Below, one piece after another: positions 18,829 to 28,963 of a stretch of 30,219 bases of DNA (position 1 is its first letter; every line of letters starts with the position of its first letter). The translations under genes and the position numbers were made by a program. Below the pieces are notes generated by a model. That model was not told the origin of the DNA, searched no databases, and worked only from the letters and a program-made list of their open reading frames with translations. Origin of the DNA: Suillus spraguei (taxonomy: Eukaryota > Basidiomycota > Agaricomycetes > Boletales > Suillaceae); assembly GCA_016800925.1 (NCBI GenBank), contig JABCPU010000698.1, positions 1 to 30,219 of the forward strand, in the 5' to 3' direction.

Positions 18829-20618
18829 ACCCTGCAGAACACAATTATCAGATCTTTGACCGGGAACTCCTTGCCGTAATCCGGGCATTAAATGAATGGC
18901 GCCACTATCTTGAAGGAAACCCACATCCCATCCTGGTATTCACTGACCACAAGAACCTTCTGTACTTTCGAAGTGCACAGAAGCTTACCCGTCGCCAAGC
19001 ACGTTGGCAATTGATTTTATCTATCTATGATATCAAATTGCACCATGTTGCAGGTACCAAACTAGCAGTACCTGATGCACTATCCCGCCGGCCCGACTAT
19101 AACTCCGGCAAAGACGATAATGAGGACCAGACTCTCCTCCCTGACGCTCTATTCATTCGACTTATTGACTCTGACCTGAAGGATGTTTTATCATCCTCTG
19201 ACCCCCTCGACGACCCTGTCTTCAAAACAGCGTCTGATGCCCTTGATGGCGTGTGCCTTCCCCCTATGAAATCAGCACTCTCTGACTGGAAGATTGAGGA
19301 GAACGTCCTCTACTTTAAGAATCGCGCCTACATTCCACCGGTGCATCGTTCCGATATCTTGAAAAGGTATCATGATCATCCTGCCGCGGGCCATCCCGGT
19401 AGATTCAAAACTGAGGAACTTGTGAAGAGAGAAGCCTGGTGGCCTGCCATGGGCTCCTATATTCGGAAATACATTGAGGGTTGCGCCCTTTGTCAGCAAA
19501 TGAAGGCGGATACACATCCCGTTCGACCCCCACTTACCCCGATTTCCTCCTCTGCGACCCGTCCTTTCTCTCAGGTCTCTGTCGATCTTATCACTGACCT
19601 CCCTGTCTCTGGAGGCTTTGACAGTATCATGGTCGTGGTAGACCATGGCCTTACGAAGGGGGTGATTATTGTCCCTTGTTTGAAAACTATCACCTCCGAA
19701 GGCGTTGCTAAACTATTTTTGAAACACGTCTACCGACGATTTGGACTCCATGACAAAGTCATCTCAGATCGAGGCCTGCAATTCATATCTCGTTTCTCTA
19801 AGGAACTTGCCCGACTTCTTGACTACGTCATCGCTCCATCCACAGCTTATCACCCACAGACTGATGGTCAAACCAAAAGACTAAATCAAGAACTTGAAAC
19901 ATACCTGCGTATCTACTGCCACAACAATCCAGAAGATTGGGTAGAACATCTACCAATCGCCGAATTTGTCCATAACCACCGAAAACATGATGCAAGGAAT
20001 GCATCACCCTTCTATCTGATGATGGGATATGAACCACATGCTATCCCTCATCTTATCCCTGATTCATCCGTCCCTGCAGCAGAAGATCGAGTACAATCCC
20101 TGCAGAAGATAAGAGAAGAAGCAATCACCTGCCATAATATCGCAATGCAAACAATGGCCGAATGATCCCGAGGAGATAAGTACATCCCATGGAAGATTGG
20201 GGATAAGGTCTGGCTATCTGCCGCAAATCTTAGACTCAAACTCCCATCAAGGAAACTTGCGCCGAAGTGATATGGACCTTTCCTGATTATCGACGTCTTA
20301 TCCCCCATCACGTTCACGCTCAAACTCCCTCTACAGTGGAAAATTCATCCATGTTCCACACTTCAGCCTTATCGTCCTATGTATAGCGAAACGGACATAC
20401 ACAGTCCGAACTTCCCTGAACCACCACCTGACATCATTGAAGAAGAGGAAGAATATGAAGTAGACGCAATTCTTTCTCACAAAGGAACCGGCACTCGCCG
20501 ACGCTATCTCGTTTCTTGGAAAGGATATTCATTGGGAGATAACAAATGGCTCCCAGAGAAGAACTTGAAGAACTCCGCTCGAATCTTGAATGCTTATAAG
20601 AAGCAACACGCCCTCTGA
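18771..20618 (+). pseudogene. Pol: RNase H, integrase and chromodomain, element A
   Basis: This frame restores the RNase H (NYQIFDRELLAVIRALNEW, VFTDHKNLLYF, VPDALSRRPDY), then the integrase HHCC finger (H...HPAAGHPGRF...CALCQQMKAD), the catalytic D in VSVDLITD and D in ISDRGLQF. The third catalytic residue is AAA (Lys) at 19875-19877 where element C has Glu, in DGQT-x-RLNQ. TGA codons at 20163-20165 and 20268-20270 replace CGA. After a compensated indel pair near 20348-20386, a chromodomain (YEVDAILSHK, RRRYLVSWKGYS, WLPEKNL) ends at TGA 20616-20618. Confidence 0.88.
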
Positions 20619-20672
20619 TTATCCTTTAGTCAATCAACTCGCACCAGCACTTGATCAACTACCACCATCGAA

Positions 20673-22141
20673 ATGTCTTTCCCCACTGCCTACATCACCC
20701 CCGTCACTGTTGCCAACGATAACTCCGACTCTGATGTTGAAAACTACGGATCCCTTACCACAGAAATCGACAACACTTCTTACATCGAAGCCGCCCTTCT
20801 ATGTGAAAGACATGCCCTTGAAATTGAAAGAATCCTCACAGAAAAAGGCGCCTTTCCGGCCCTCCTCCTCGTCAACATTATCCGCACCACCGCTCTCATT
20901 GAAGCCACAGCTAAGGAAACTACCAATCCTACATTTGGTCAACGCTTCCTACATCTTCAAAAATGTATTCGTTCTTATGCTATGCTGTTGCTTCCCGGTT
21001 CTTTTAAAAGCAATGTTGAAGAAGCTATTCACATCGTGGCCGAACGTCAAGCAGGTGTTGCTCGACCTCCCTCTCCGCAGGAAGATATGCCACTTCCTAT
21101 TCCAGTACCCTCTTCTTCGCGTGTGTATTCTAGTGTTAACGCCCTTGCTGGCTTATGCACTGCTGTTCAAGAGATCGGGCAGCTTACCAATGCGGTCATC
21201 GAAACCATCCAGCAATCAGTTGCTGAAACCAGAGCAGCCAGAAACTTAGTTGAAGAAGCCATTACTGATCTACAACAAACACAAGCCGACCTCACTTCCC
21301 CCGAACCCCGTCTCCTATCGAGAAACCAACCTCACCATCTCCCATCATAGTCTCTCTCGACCATCCTCCGTGGCTATATGAACCCTGCACAGAAGAACAG
21401 TGTGAGGCCGCGAAACTATTGGGAATCCCTGTCACTGAGCTGGTAACACTCGGTCCTCGACTTCGCAACCTCCACATCCACCCTCCCATGACTATTCCGT
21501 CATCATTTGGTCCAATGGATCCTATCTCGCCAGTTTTAGTAAAAGACTTCGGCATCACTTCCTCTTCTTCCTCTAACGAACTTCTTGCAGTTGCTGAACG
21601 AGGGACTACTCCTGACCTCCCCGCCTCCGCGTACATGCTAACCAGTAAGCAACAAGCGCAGCTTAGGCGTGACAACGCCGTCGCCTTAAAATGCATGACG
21701 CGACAGAAAGGGAAGAAGCGTGCTAGATCCACCAGTCCCAAGCCCGTTATTTCACCATCACTACTACGCATGGCCATCTCTAGCACTAACAAAAACATGA
21801 AATGCCGACTATGTGGCATCGCCGGACATCGGCAAAAGAATTGCCTTGACTATCAGTGCCAAATCTGCCTTCGACACACTCCTACCCATCTATCTCTTTA
21901 TTGCCCCCAGCGTTGTGGGGAACCCCCATTTACGCTTACATGGAAGGACGATGGATTCTATGATGCACTGCGTAGGTGGGAACAGTATCTTATTAACCGT
22001 CGATGACGCAAAGAGGGTCGACGGGCGAGGACTGTAGCAGAGGAGGAAGCAGCCTATATGTTAGGAGGAAGTGCCGCTGATGAAGACGTCGCTAACTATG
22101 ACGACTATGATCCCGTCTATGACGACAACAGAGATGTTTGA
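20673..22141 (+). pseudogene. ORF3: zinc-knuckle protein between pol and the 3' LTR, element A
   Basis: ORF3 begins 54 bp after the pol stop and ends 33 bp before the LTR, about 489 codons. It has an N-terminal helical region (ALEIERILTEKG; VEEAIHIVAERQAGVARPP), a proline-rich patch, a likely coiled coil (EIGQLTNAVIETIQQ and AARNLVEEAITDLQQ), a basic KGKKRARSTSP that could be a nuclear signal, a CCHC knuckle CRLCGIAGHRQKNC, a second CQIC...H...YCP finger, and an acidic C-terminus (DYDPVYDDNRDV). This copy is broken: local out-of-frame indels at about 21300-21365 with TAG, a one-base loss near 21405, and TGA 22004-22006. There is no signal peptide or membrane segment, so it is not an env. Function unknown. 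Confidence 0.75.
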
Positions 22142-22160
22142 AAGTCGGTGATTTTCAATG

Positions 22161-22174
22161 TAATATGGGGGTAA
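22161..22174 (+). other. polypurine tract of element A
   Basis: TAATATGGGGGTAA directly precedes the 3' LTR start TGTTAC. A short G-run next to the LTR is the usual plus-strand primer site in gypsy elements. Confidence 0.6.
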
Positions 22175-22650
22175 TGTTACAATTGTACGTGCCCCTATTC
22201 ATTTTCCCTTTGTTTCTTTACTTGTATGATGTGTCACATGACTTTGCCTTATATGCTCAATGCATCTGTACAACACGTGCCTTCCTTATTAGGATATGCA
22301 GTTACATTCTCACGGTTACTTGGTCTGTGCGCACACATTGGCTTATTTAAGCACAGTGTACTTGTAGTAAATTCCTTACTTTAATCTTACTGGGTTTTAC
22401 CTGGAATCTCCTTCGCTTAGGTCTCCAACCTAAGTCGTCTTGAATCATCTCTAAGTCTAAGCACTCCTTAGCCTTAGTCCCTATTCTTGCAGAACTTCTA
22501 AGACTTGTCTTAGAGGCCGAACCCTTGATCATACTTGGAACGCGTTCCTTGTAACTTTCACCTTGTCCTTCTTTGGACATTGTAAGAACTTCCCAGCAGA
22601 CCGCCTGTGTCTTTTCACTGTCGCTGGTGACGCCACCCCAGTTCGTAACA
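22175..22650 (+). repeat. 3' LTR of element A
   Basis: 476 bp, TGTTAC to GTAACA. It has the same TATTTAAG box and ACTTTAATCTT (22378-22388) as the 5' LTR. It is joined directly to codon 2 of a gag sequence, with no PBS or leader. Confidence 0.92.
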
Positions 22651-23292
22651 GCGACCAAAGAATTCGAATACAAGATCGGCCAGCCAAAAGCTTTTGATGG
22701 AGATCACGACAACTCTCGCGAATTCATCCAGTCATGTAATCTTCACTTCGATATCAATGAAAAGCTTTACACTACCGACAAACAGAAGATCATTTTCATA
22801 ACATCCTTTATGACCGAAAGGAATGCCAAATCCTGGAAAGAGCAATTCCTTGACCATGCTCAATCAACCGACACCTCTGGACAAAAAGTCGGTTACGGGA
22901 CAATGGTAGAGTTTATGAAAAGTTTCAAAGAAGCCTTCAACCCGGTGGATACCAAAGGAACCGCACTCACGAAACTCAGGGACCTTAAACAAGGAAGTGG
23001 AGATCTTCACACCTACATCGCTGATTTCGAGGCACTTGCAGCCAAGGCTCATATCACTGATAACGCAACGAAGATCCAATTCTTCCAAGATGGCCTGAAT
23101 TGGGGTATCCTTACAAAGCTTTTCGCACTAGGGGACGTTTCAGAAGTATTCCGAGACGTTGTTCTGCAATGTGTGTCCATTGACAATTCCCATCATTGTC
23201 TTCAAGCCATGAGGACACGTCATACTCCACAACAAAAGAAGAAGAACTACGGAAACGCACGTTACATCCCCAATCGTGATTCCAACGCAATG
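22651..23292 (+). pseudogene. gag fragment of a third element copy (B)
   Basis: Starts GCGACCAAAGAATTC, corresponding to gag codon 2 onward, and runs in frame for about 214 codons to AACGCAATG, where the next LTR begins. It lacks start codon, leader, zinc knuckle and everything downstream. It matches gag of A and C closely (for instance an IIFITSFMTERNAKSW segment). The frame is open into the flanking LTR on both sides only by chance. Confidence 0.9.
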
Positions 23293-23768
23293 TGTTACAA
23301 TCGTACGTGCCCCTATTCATTTTCTCTCTGTTTCCTTACTTGTATATCATGTCACATGACTCTGACTCATATGCTCAACGCATCTGTACTATAGTTGCCT
23401 TCCTTATTAGGATACGCACTTACATTCTCACGTCTCTCTTGGTCTGTGCGCACATATTGGTCTATTTAAGCACATTGTACTTGTAGTAGATTCGGTACTT
23501 TAATCTTACTGGGTTTTACCTGGAATCTCCTTCGCTTAGGTCTCCAACCTAAGTCGTCTTGGATCGTCTCTAAGTCTAAGCACTCCTTAGCCTTAGTCTC
23601 TATTCTCACGGATACCTCTTAGACTTGTCTTTGAGGCTGAACCCTTGATCGTACTCGGAACGCGTTCCTTGTACTTTTACCTTGTTCTCTTTTGAACATT
23701 GTAAGAACTCCCAGCAGACCGTCTGTGTTCTTTCACTGTCGCTGGTGACGCCACCCCAGTTCGTAACA
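23293..23768 (+). repeat. 5' LTR of element C
   Basis: 476 bp, TGTTAC to GTAACA. TATTTAAG at 23463-23470 and ACTTTAATCTT at 23497-23507, 34 bp apart as in element A. Confidence 0.92.
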
Positions 23769-23769
23769 A

Positions 23770-23780
23770 AAGATTAAAGT
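23770..23780 (+). other. primer-binding site of element C (self-priming type)
   Basis: AAGATTAAAGT, exact reverse complement of 23497-23507 in the LTR; same arrangement as in element A. Confidence 0.65.
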
Positions 23781-23966
23781 CCCCTTTGATCGTCGACTAT
23801 CTAGTCTTCGACCCTGAACCCTGATCGCCTAGATCAGCAGACTAGCGTACACGTACGCTGAGCAGATTGTCAAGAGAAGCCCTCTGACAGAAGAAAGCCC
23901 TAACGGACAGCAAGACAGCGCGTGTAGGCACCGAGAAAGTATAACTCATCAGAAGAATCATCAACC

Positions 23967-24803
23967 ATGTCGACCAAAGAATTCGAATACAAGATCGGTC
24001 AACCGATTGGTTTTGATGGAGATCGTGATAACTCTTGCGAGTTTATCCAGTCGTGCAATCTGCACTTTGACATCAATGAAAAGCTTTACACCACCGACAA
24101 GCAGAAAATCATCTACATAACTTCCTTTATGACCGAGAAGAATGCCAAGTCATGGAAGGAACAATTCCTTGAACACGCCCAATCTACCGATACTTCGGGA
24201 CAAAAAGTTGGTTATGGGACGATGGTGGATTTTATGAAGAGCTTCAAAGAAGCATTCGAACCAGTGGATACCAGGATGACCGCACTTACACGTCTTAGAG
24301 ATCTCAAACAAGGAACTGGAGATCTTCACACTTACGTCGCCGACTTTGAGGCACTTGCAGCCAAGGCTCATATCACCGATAACGCGACGAAGATCCAGTT
24401 CTTCCAAGACGGTCTTAATTGGGGTATCCTCACAAAGCTTTTCAATACGGGAGATGTCTCCGAGATATTCAGAGATGTTGTGTTGCAATGCGTTGCTATT
24501 GACAACGCCCATCATCGGCTTAACGCCATGAGGACGCGTCATGTTCCACAACAGAAGAAGAAGAACTATGGGAATGCACGGTATATTCCGAACCGAGATT
24601 CCAACGCAATGGTCGTAGATTGAATCTCCGACATGGAAAGATCCGAATGCATGAAGAAAGGGCAATGCTTCGGATGCAGAAAGACAGGACACCGCATTCA
24701 CAACTGTCCTGAAAGAAAGAAGAAGACCCCGCTCCGACAAACCGAAGTCAAAGGAGAAGAAGAAGATGAAGAAACCGTGAGACGGATTGTTGAGGATTTT
24801 TGA
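23967..24803 (+). pseudogene. Gag, element C, with one premature stop
   Basis: ATG at 23967 (MSTKEFEYKIGQPIGFDGD). The frame reaches a TGA at 24621-24623, where element A has CGA (GAT-CGA-ATC), so a C-to-T change at a CpG cut it after 218 codons. Downstream in the same frame the zinc knuckle CFGCRKTGHRIHNC and the EEEDEE tail remain, ending VRRIVEDF and TGA 24801-24803. Without read-through the product lacks the RNA-binding knuckle. Confidence 0.9.
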
Positions 24804-25900
24804 CTTGGAGAAACAAAGACTCGACGTATGTTTCTCCCAATGTAATACTAAGACTTGTACACGCTGTAGGTGAAAGAAAAGAACTTCGTGTCCCTATCAC
24901 CCTCCACTCGCGTACTCGCTTAAAATCCGTCGACACCACCGCTGTTATCGATTCAGGAGCAGCAGGAACATTCATCTCCGAAGAGTTTGTGAAACTCCAT
25001 CAAATCACACGACGTAAACTCAAAGAACCATTTCGAGTTACAACGGCAGATGGAACCCTCATAAAAGGAGGGCCGATCACGCATTACTGCCTTCTAGTGG
25101 TCAAAATTGACGATCGAACCATGTATGGAAAATTCAACATTACTAAACTAGGAAGGAGAGATCAAATCCTCCTTGGAATCCCATGGTTACGAGCAATGAA
25201 CCCAATTATAGATTGGGCTGCTGAAACGCTTGTCCTTTCACGGACAGAGAAATCAGACGAGATCGAAATCGATCTGGATAAAGACCGAGAGAAGAGCGGG
25301 TTGCCCCGACTATTCAAACATCATACTAGATGGCAACATTCCCGACTCCCGAAACCATTTGTTGCCTCTCCTATCAACGTTTCTGAAGACTCAGAACCAG
25401 AAGTACGAACGCCACGTACTATCGAACCTACCCCACGAGTGCAACTACCGCGAGCAGTGTCACCGATTCCTCGCGCAGAGAAGCATAAGATTGAATCTGA
25501 ACCCGAACATCGGGCCGGACAAGAACCTATTGAGCAACGACCAATAGAAGAACAGAAGCAAGGAAAAAGGAAACCGGAAGAAGAACTCCCAGGGCGAAAC
25601 ACCAACGTACCGAAATTATCCAAGTTCTTCGTTCCCCCGAAAACTCTTTCAACTTCAATTGAAGAAATCCCCGATAAAGAAGAACCCGTGCCCTCATTGA
25701 TCCCAACTGAGGATGATGACCAATTTGACACCATGCATGACGTCTGGCATGCACCAGAAGTACGCGAAATTTCCTCTTATGAACTAGGAGAAGGAGAATT
25801 TCTTGTGGAATATGATACCGATGGGATTAGCATGAGGATCATAGAAGAAGTATCCATGGATACACCCTTAACACAGGATGGAACTTCTCACTTTGAATGA
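24800..25900 (+). pseudogene. Pol N-terminal part, aspartic protease, element C
   Basis: The frame is -1 to gag and open only from 24794 because of a TGA at 24791. It carries AVIDSGAAGTFIS and ILLGIPWLRA as in element A, then a long linker with EP repeats and KRKPEEE. It ends at TGA 25898-25900, where element A has CAA in a locally diverged stretch; the frame continues open after it into the RT. Confidence 0.85.
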
Positions 25901-28900
25901 TCCTCTCCCTATTCTTCGATTCCACTTCCTCCTCCGAAATATAGTAACAAAGCTCAGGAATTCGCTATGGACGAGAAGGAAAAGAAAAAGAAATCCTTCG
26001 AAGAATTGGTCCCGGATTATTTGCATAACTTCGCGGACGTCTTTGCTAAAGACGGATTAAACAAACTACCCCCCGAACGCCCTGGTATCGATCACCGGAT
26101 CGACACCAAACCCGGTTTTATTCCTCGTACGTCTAAGGTCTACCCGCTATTGGAAAAAGAACGCGCTGCTGTCAAAACATTTATCGATGAAAATGTTGCG
26201 AAAGGCTTCATCTCAGAATCGAAGTCACCTCAAGCTAGTGGCTTCTTCTTTGTGGGAAAGAAGAGCGGAGAACTGCGTCCCTGTCAAGATTATCGCTACA
26301 TCAATGATTGGACAGTCAAGAACGCATACCCGCTCCCGCTCCCTATTTCCCTTGTCGCACGTCTTCATAACGCACAGTTCTTTACGAAAATGGATATCCG
26401 GTCCGGTTATAATAACATTCGCATCCATCCTGACGATAGGTGGAAAGCTGCTTTTACCACGGAATTTGGCCTCTTTGAACCGAACGTCATGTTCTTCGGC
26501 CTCTGCAATTCCCCAGCAACTTTTCAAGCATACATGAACCGCACCTTTCAACAAGAAATCAATGAAGGATGGATGGTTATCTATATGGACGATATCCTGA
26601 TTTTCTCCACGACAATGACAGAACACCGTGAACGGACTAGACGAGTTCTGATGAAAATACGAAAAGAACACCTGTTCTTGAAACCGGAGAAATGCACCTT
26701 TGATGCAGAAGAAGTGGAATACCTCGGAATGATAATTCGCCCTGGTCAAGTTGCTATGGACATCGCCAAAACCAAGGGAATCTCTGAATGGCCAATTCCA
26801 AAATCTGTAAAAGATGTTCGGTCATTCCTCGGTTTTTGCAACTTCTACCGCACGTTCATTTCCCACTATTCTGACATTGCAAGACCTCTTATCGATTTGA
26901 CAAAGAAAGACAAGGTCTTTGAATGGTCAACCGAATGTATGGACACTTTCGACGAATTGAAACGGCGCTTCACGTCCCAACCGGTACTTCGTAACCCCGA
27001 TCCTTCCCGACAATTTGCCATTGCTACCGACGCTTCGCTTGTAGCAACTGGCGGAGTTCTCCTGCAGACTGATGAGAATGGTGTTTATCACCCTTGTGCA
27101 TACCTCTCACAGTCTTTGAACCCCGCAGAACGCAATTATCAGATCTTTGATCGGGAACTCCTTGCCGTGATCCAGGCATTGAACGAATGGCGTCATTATC
27201 TCGAAGGAAACCCACATCCCGTCCTGGTATTCACCGACCATAAGAACCTTCTGTACTTTCGAAGTGCACAGAAGCTCACCCGTCGCCAAGCACGTTGGCA
27301 ATTGATTTTGTCCATTTATGACATCGAACTGCATCACGTTGCAGGTACTAAATTAGTGGTACCTGATGCACTGTCCCGCCGGCCTGATTATGACTCTGGC
27401 AAAGAAGATAACGAGGACCAGACCCTCCTTCCTGACGCTCTGTTCGTTCGTCTTATTGACACTGACTTGAAAGATGTGCTATCATCCTCCGACCCTCTTG
27501 ACGACCCCGTTTTCAAAACGGCGTCTGACGCCCTTGATGGCGTGTGTCTTCCCCCCATGAAATCGGCACTTTCTGATTGGAAGGTTGAGGAGAACGTCCT
27601 CTATTTTAAGAATCGCGCTTACATTCCACCGGCGCATCGCTCTGATATCCTGAAAAGGTATCATGATCATCCTACCGCGGGACACCCCGGTAGGTTCAAA
27701 ACTGAAGAACTCGTCAAACGAGAAGCTTGGTGGCCTGCAATGGGCTCTTACATTCGGAAATACGTCGAGGGTTGCGCCCTTTGTCAGCAAATGAAAGCGG
27801 ATACTCATCCCGTTCGACCTCCGCTCGTGCCTATCCCCTCGTCGGCTGTTCGCCCGTTCTCCCAGGTCTCCGTTGATCTTATCACTGACCTCCCCGTCTC
27901 TGGAGGCTTTGACAGTATCATGGTCGTGGTAGACCATGGCCTTATGAAGGGGGTAATTGTTATCCCTTGTTTGAAAACCATCACTTCAGAAGGTGTGGCT
28001 AAGCTATTTTTAAAACATGTTTACCGACGATTTGGACTCCATGACAAAGTCATCTCGGATCGAGGACCGCAATTCCTATCTCGCTTCTCAAAGGAACTTG
28101 CCCGACTCCTTGACTACGTCATCGCTCCATCTACGGCTTACCACCCACAGACTGATGGCCAAACTGAGAGGCTAAATCAAGAACTTGAAACGTACCTCCG
28201 CATCTACTGCCGAAATCACCCCGAAGACTGGGTAGAACACCTACCAGTTGCCGAATTCGTCCACAACCACCGAAAACACGATGCAAGGAACGCATCACCC
28301 TTTTACTTGATGATGGGATATGAACCACGTGCTATCCCTCATCTGATCCCTGATTCATCCGTCCCCGCAGCAGAAGATCGAGTACGATCTCTGCAGAAGA
28401 TAAGAGAAGAAGCAATCGCCTGTCACAACATTGCCATGCAGACAATGGCCGAACGATCCCGAGGCGATAAGTACACCCCATGGAAGATCGGAGATAAGGT
28501 TTGGCTATCCGCCGCTAATCTTAGACTTAAACTCCCATCGAGGAAATTGGCACCGAAACGATACGGACCTTTCTTGATCATCGATGTCTTATCACCCATC
28601 ACGTTCACACTCAAACTCCCTCCGCAGTGGAAGATCCACCCCACGTTCCATGCTTCTGTCTTATCATCCTATAGCGAAACAGACGTACACGGACCGAATT
28701 TCCCTGAACCACCCCCTGATATCATCGAAGAAGAAGAAGAATATGAAATAGAAGCTATTCTTTCCCACAAAGGAACCGGTACTCGCCGACGTTATCTTGT
28801 TTCTTGGAAAGGATATTCATCAGGAGATAACGAATGGCTCCCAGAAAAGAACTTGAAGAACTCCGCCCGAATCTTGACCGCTTATAAGAAGCAACACAAC

Positions 28901-28906
28901 CTCTGA
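25901..28906 (+). CDS. Pol: RT, RNase H, integrase and chromodomain, element C
   Basis: A long uninterrupted frame; the first ATG at 25967 gives 979 residues (numbers from there). RT motif A FFTKMDIRSGYNNI, motif C YMDD at 206-209; RNase H with FAIATDASLVATGGVLLQ, IFDRELLAVI and TDHKNLLYF; integrase zinc finger HHCC around 555-607 ending CALCQQMK; catalytic D637 (VDLITD), D698 (SDRGPQF) and E734 (GQTER), the D-35-E spacing. A chromodomain (YEIEAILSHK, RRYLVSWKGYS, EWLPEKNL) lies at about 926-975 and probably guides integration to marked chromatin. It ends TGA 28904-28906. It may be translated only as part of the Gag-Pol product, which two upstream stops now block. Confidence 0.92.
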   Translation, partial: SSPYSSIPLPPPKYSNKAQEFAMDEKEKKKKSFEELVPDYLHNFADVFAKDGLNKLPPERPGIDHRIDTKPGFIPRTSKVYPLLEKERAAVKTFIDENVAKGFISESKSPQASGFFFVGKKSGELRPCQDYRYINDWTVKNAYPLPLPISLVARLHNAQFFTKMDIRSGYNNIRIHPDDRWKAAFTTEFGLFEPNVMFFGLCNSPATFQAYMNRTFQQEINEGWMVIYMDDILIFSTTMTEHRERTRRVLMKIRKEHLFLKPEKCTFDAEEVEYLGMIIRPGQVAMDIAKTKGISEWPIPKSVKDVRSFLGFCNFYRTFISHYSDIARPLIDLTKKDKVFEWSTECMDTFDELKRRFTSQPVLRNPDPSRQFAIATDASLVATGGVLLQTDENGVYHPCAYLSQSLNPAERNYQIFDRELLAVIQALNEWRHYLEGNPHPVLVFTDHKNLLYFRSAQKLTRRQARWQLILSIYDIELHHVAGTKLVVPDALSRRPDYDSGKEDNEDQTLLPDALFVRLIDTDLKDVLSSSDPLDDPVFKTASDALDGVCLPPMKSALSDWKVEENVLYFKNRAYIPPAHRSDILKRYHDHPTAGHPGRFKTEELVKREAWWPAMGSYIRKYVEGCALCQQMKADTHPVRPPLVPIPSSAVRPFSQVSVDLITDLPVSGGFDSIMVVVDHGLMKGVIVIPCLKTITSEGVAKLFLKHVYRRFGLHDKVISDRGPQFLSRFSKELARLLDYVIAPSTAYHPQTDGQTERLNQELETYLRIYCRNHPEDWVEHLPVAEFVHNHRKHDARNASPFYLMMGYEPRAIPHLIPDSSVPAAEDRVRSLQKIREEAIACHNIAMQTMAERSRGDKYTPWKIGDKVWLSAANLRLKLPSRKLAPKRYGPFLIIDVLSPITFTLKLPPQWKIHPTFHASVLSSYSETDVHGPNFPEPPPDIIEEEEEYEIEAILSHKGTGTRRRYLVSWKGYSSGDNEWLPEKNLKNSARILTAYKKQHNL

Positions 28907-28963
28907 TTATTCCCCAGTCAATCAACCGCACTAGCACTTGATCAACTACCAACAAACATTGAA

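Larger units (their letters stand above)
15022..22650 (+). mobile_element. Ty3/gypsy chromovirus, element A (two LTRs, defective)
   Basis: A 7.6-kb LTR retrotransposon with LTRs at 15022-15495 and 22175-22650, PBS at 15497, gag, pol with protease, RT, RNase H, integrase and chromodomain, a third ORF and a polypurine tract. The order RT-RH-IN and the chromodomain make it a chromovirus; the self-complementary PBS places it with the Tf1/sushi type. It is inactive: premature TGA codons at 17152, 20163, 20268 and 22004, a one-base deletion near 18753, and an integrase Glu-to-Lys change at 19875. Left flank GACAA (15017-15021) and right flank GCGAC (22651-22655) do not match. Confidence 0.92.

Noticed and set aside
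20673..22141. Envelope gene in ORF3 position
   Set aside because: No signal peptide, no transmembrane segment and no furin-like site; instead zinc knuckles and a basic nuclear-type signal.
22573..23394. 273-codon ORF reading from the LTR into gag
   Set aside because: It begins and ends in LTR sequence; only 22651-23292 is gag. The continuous frame is accidental.
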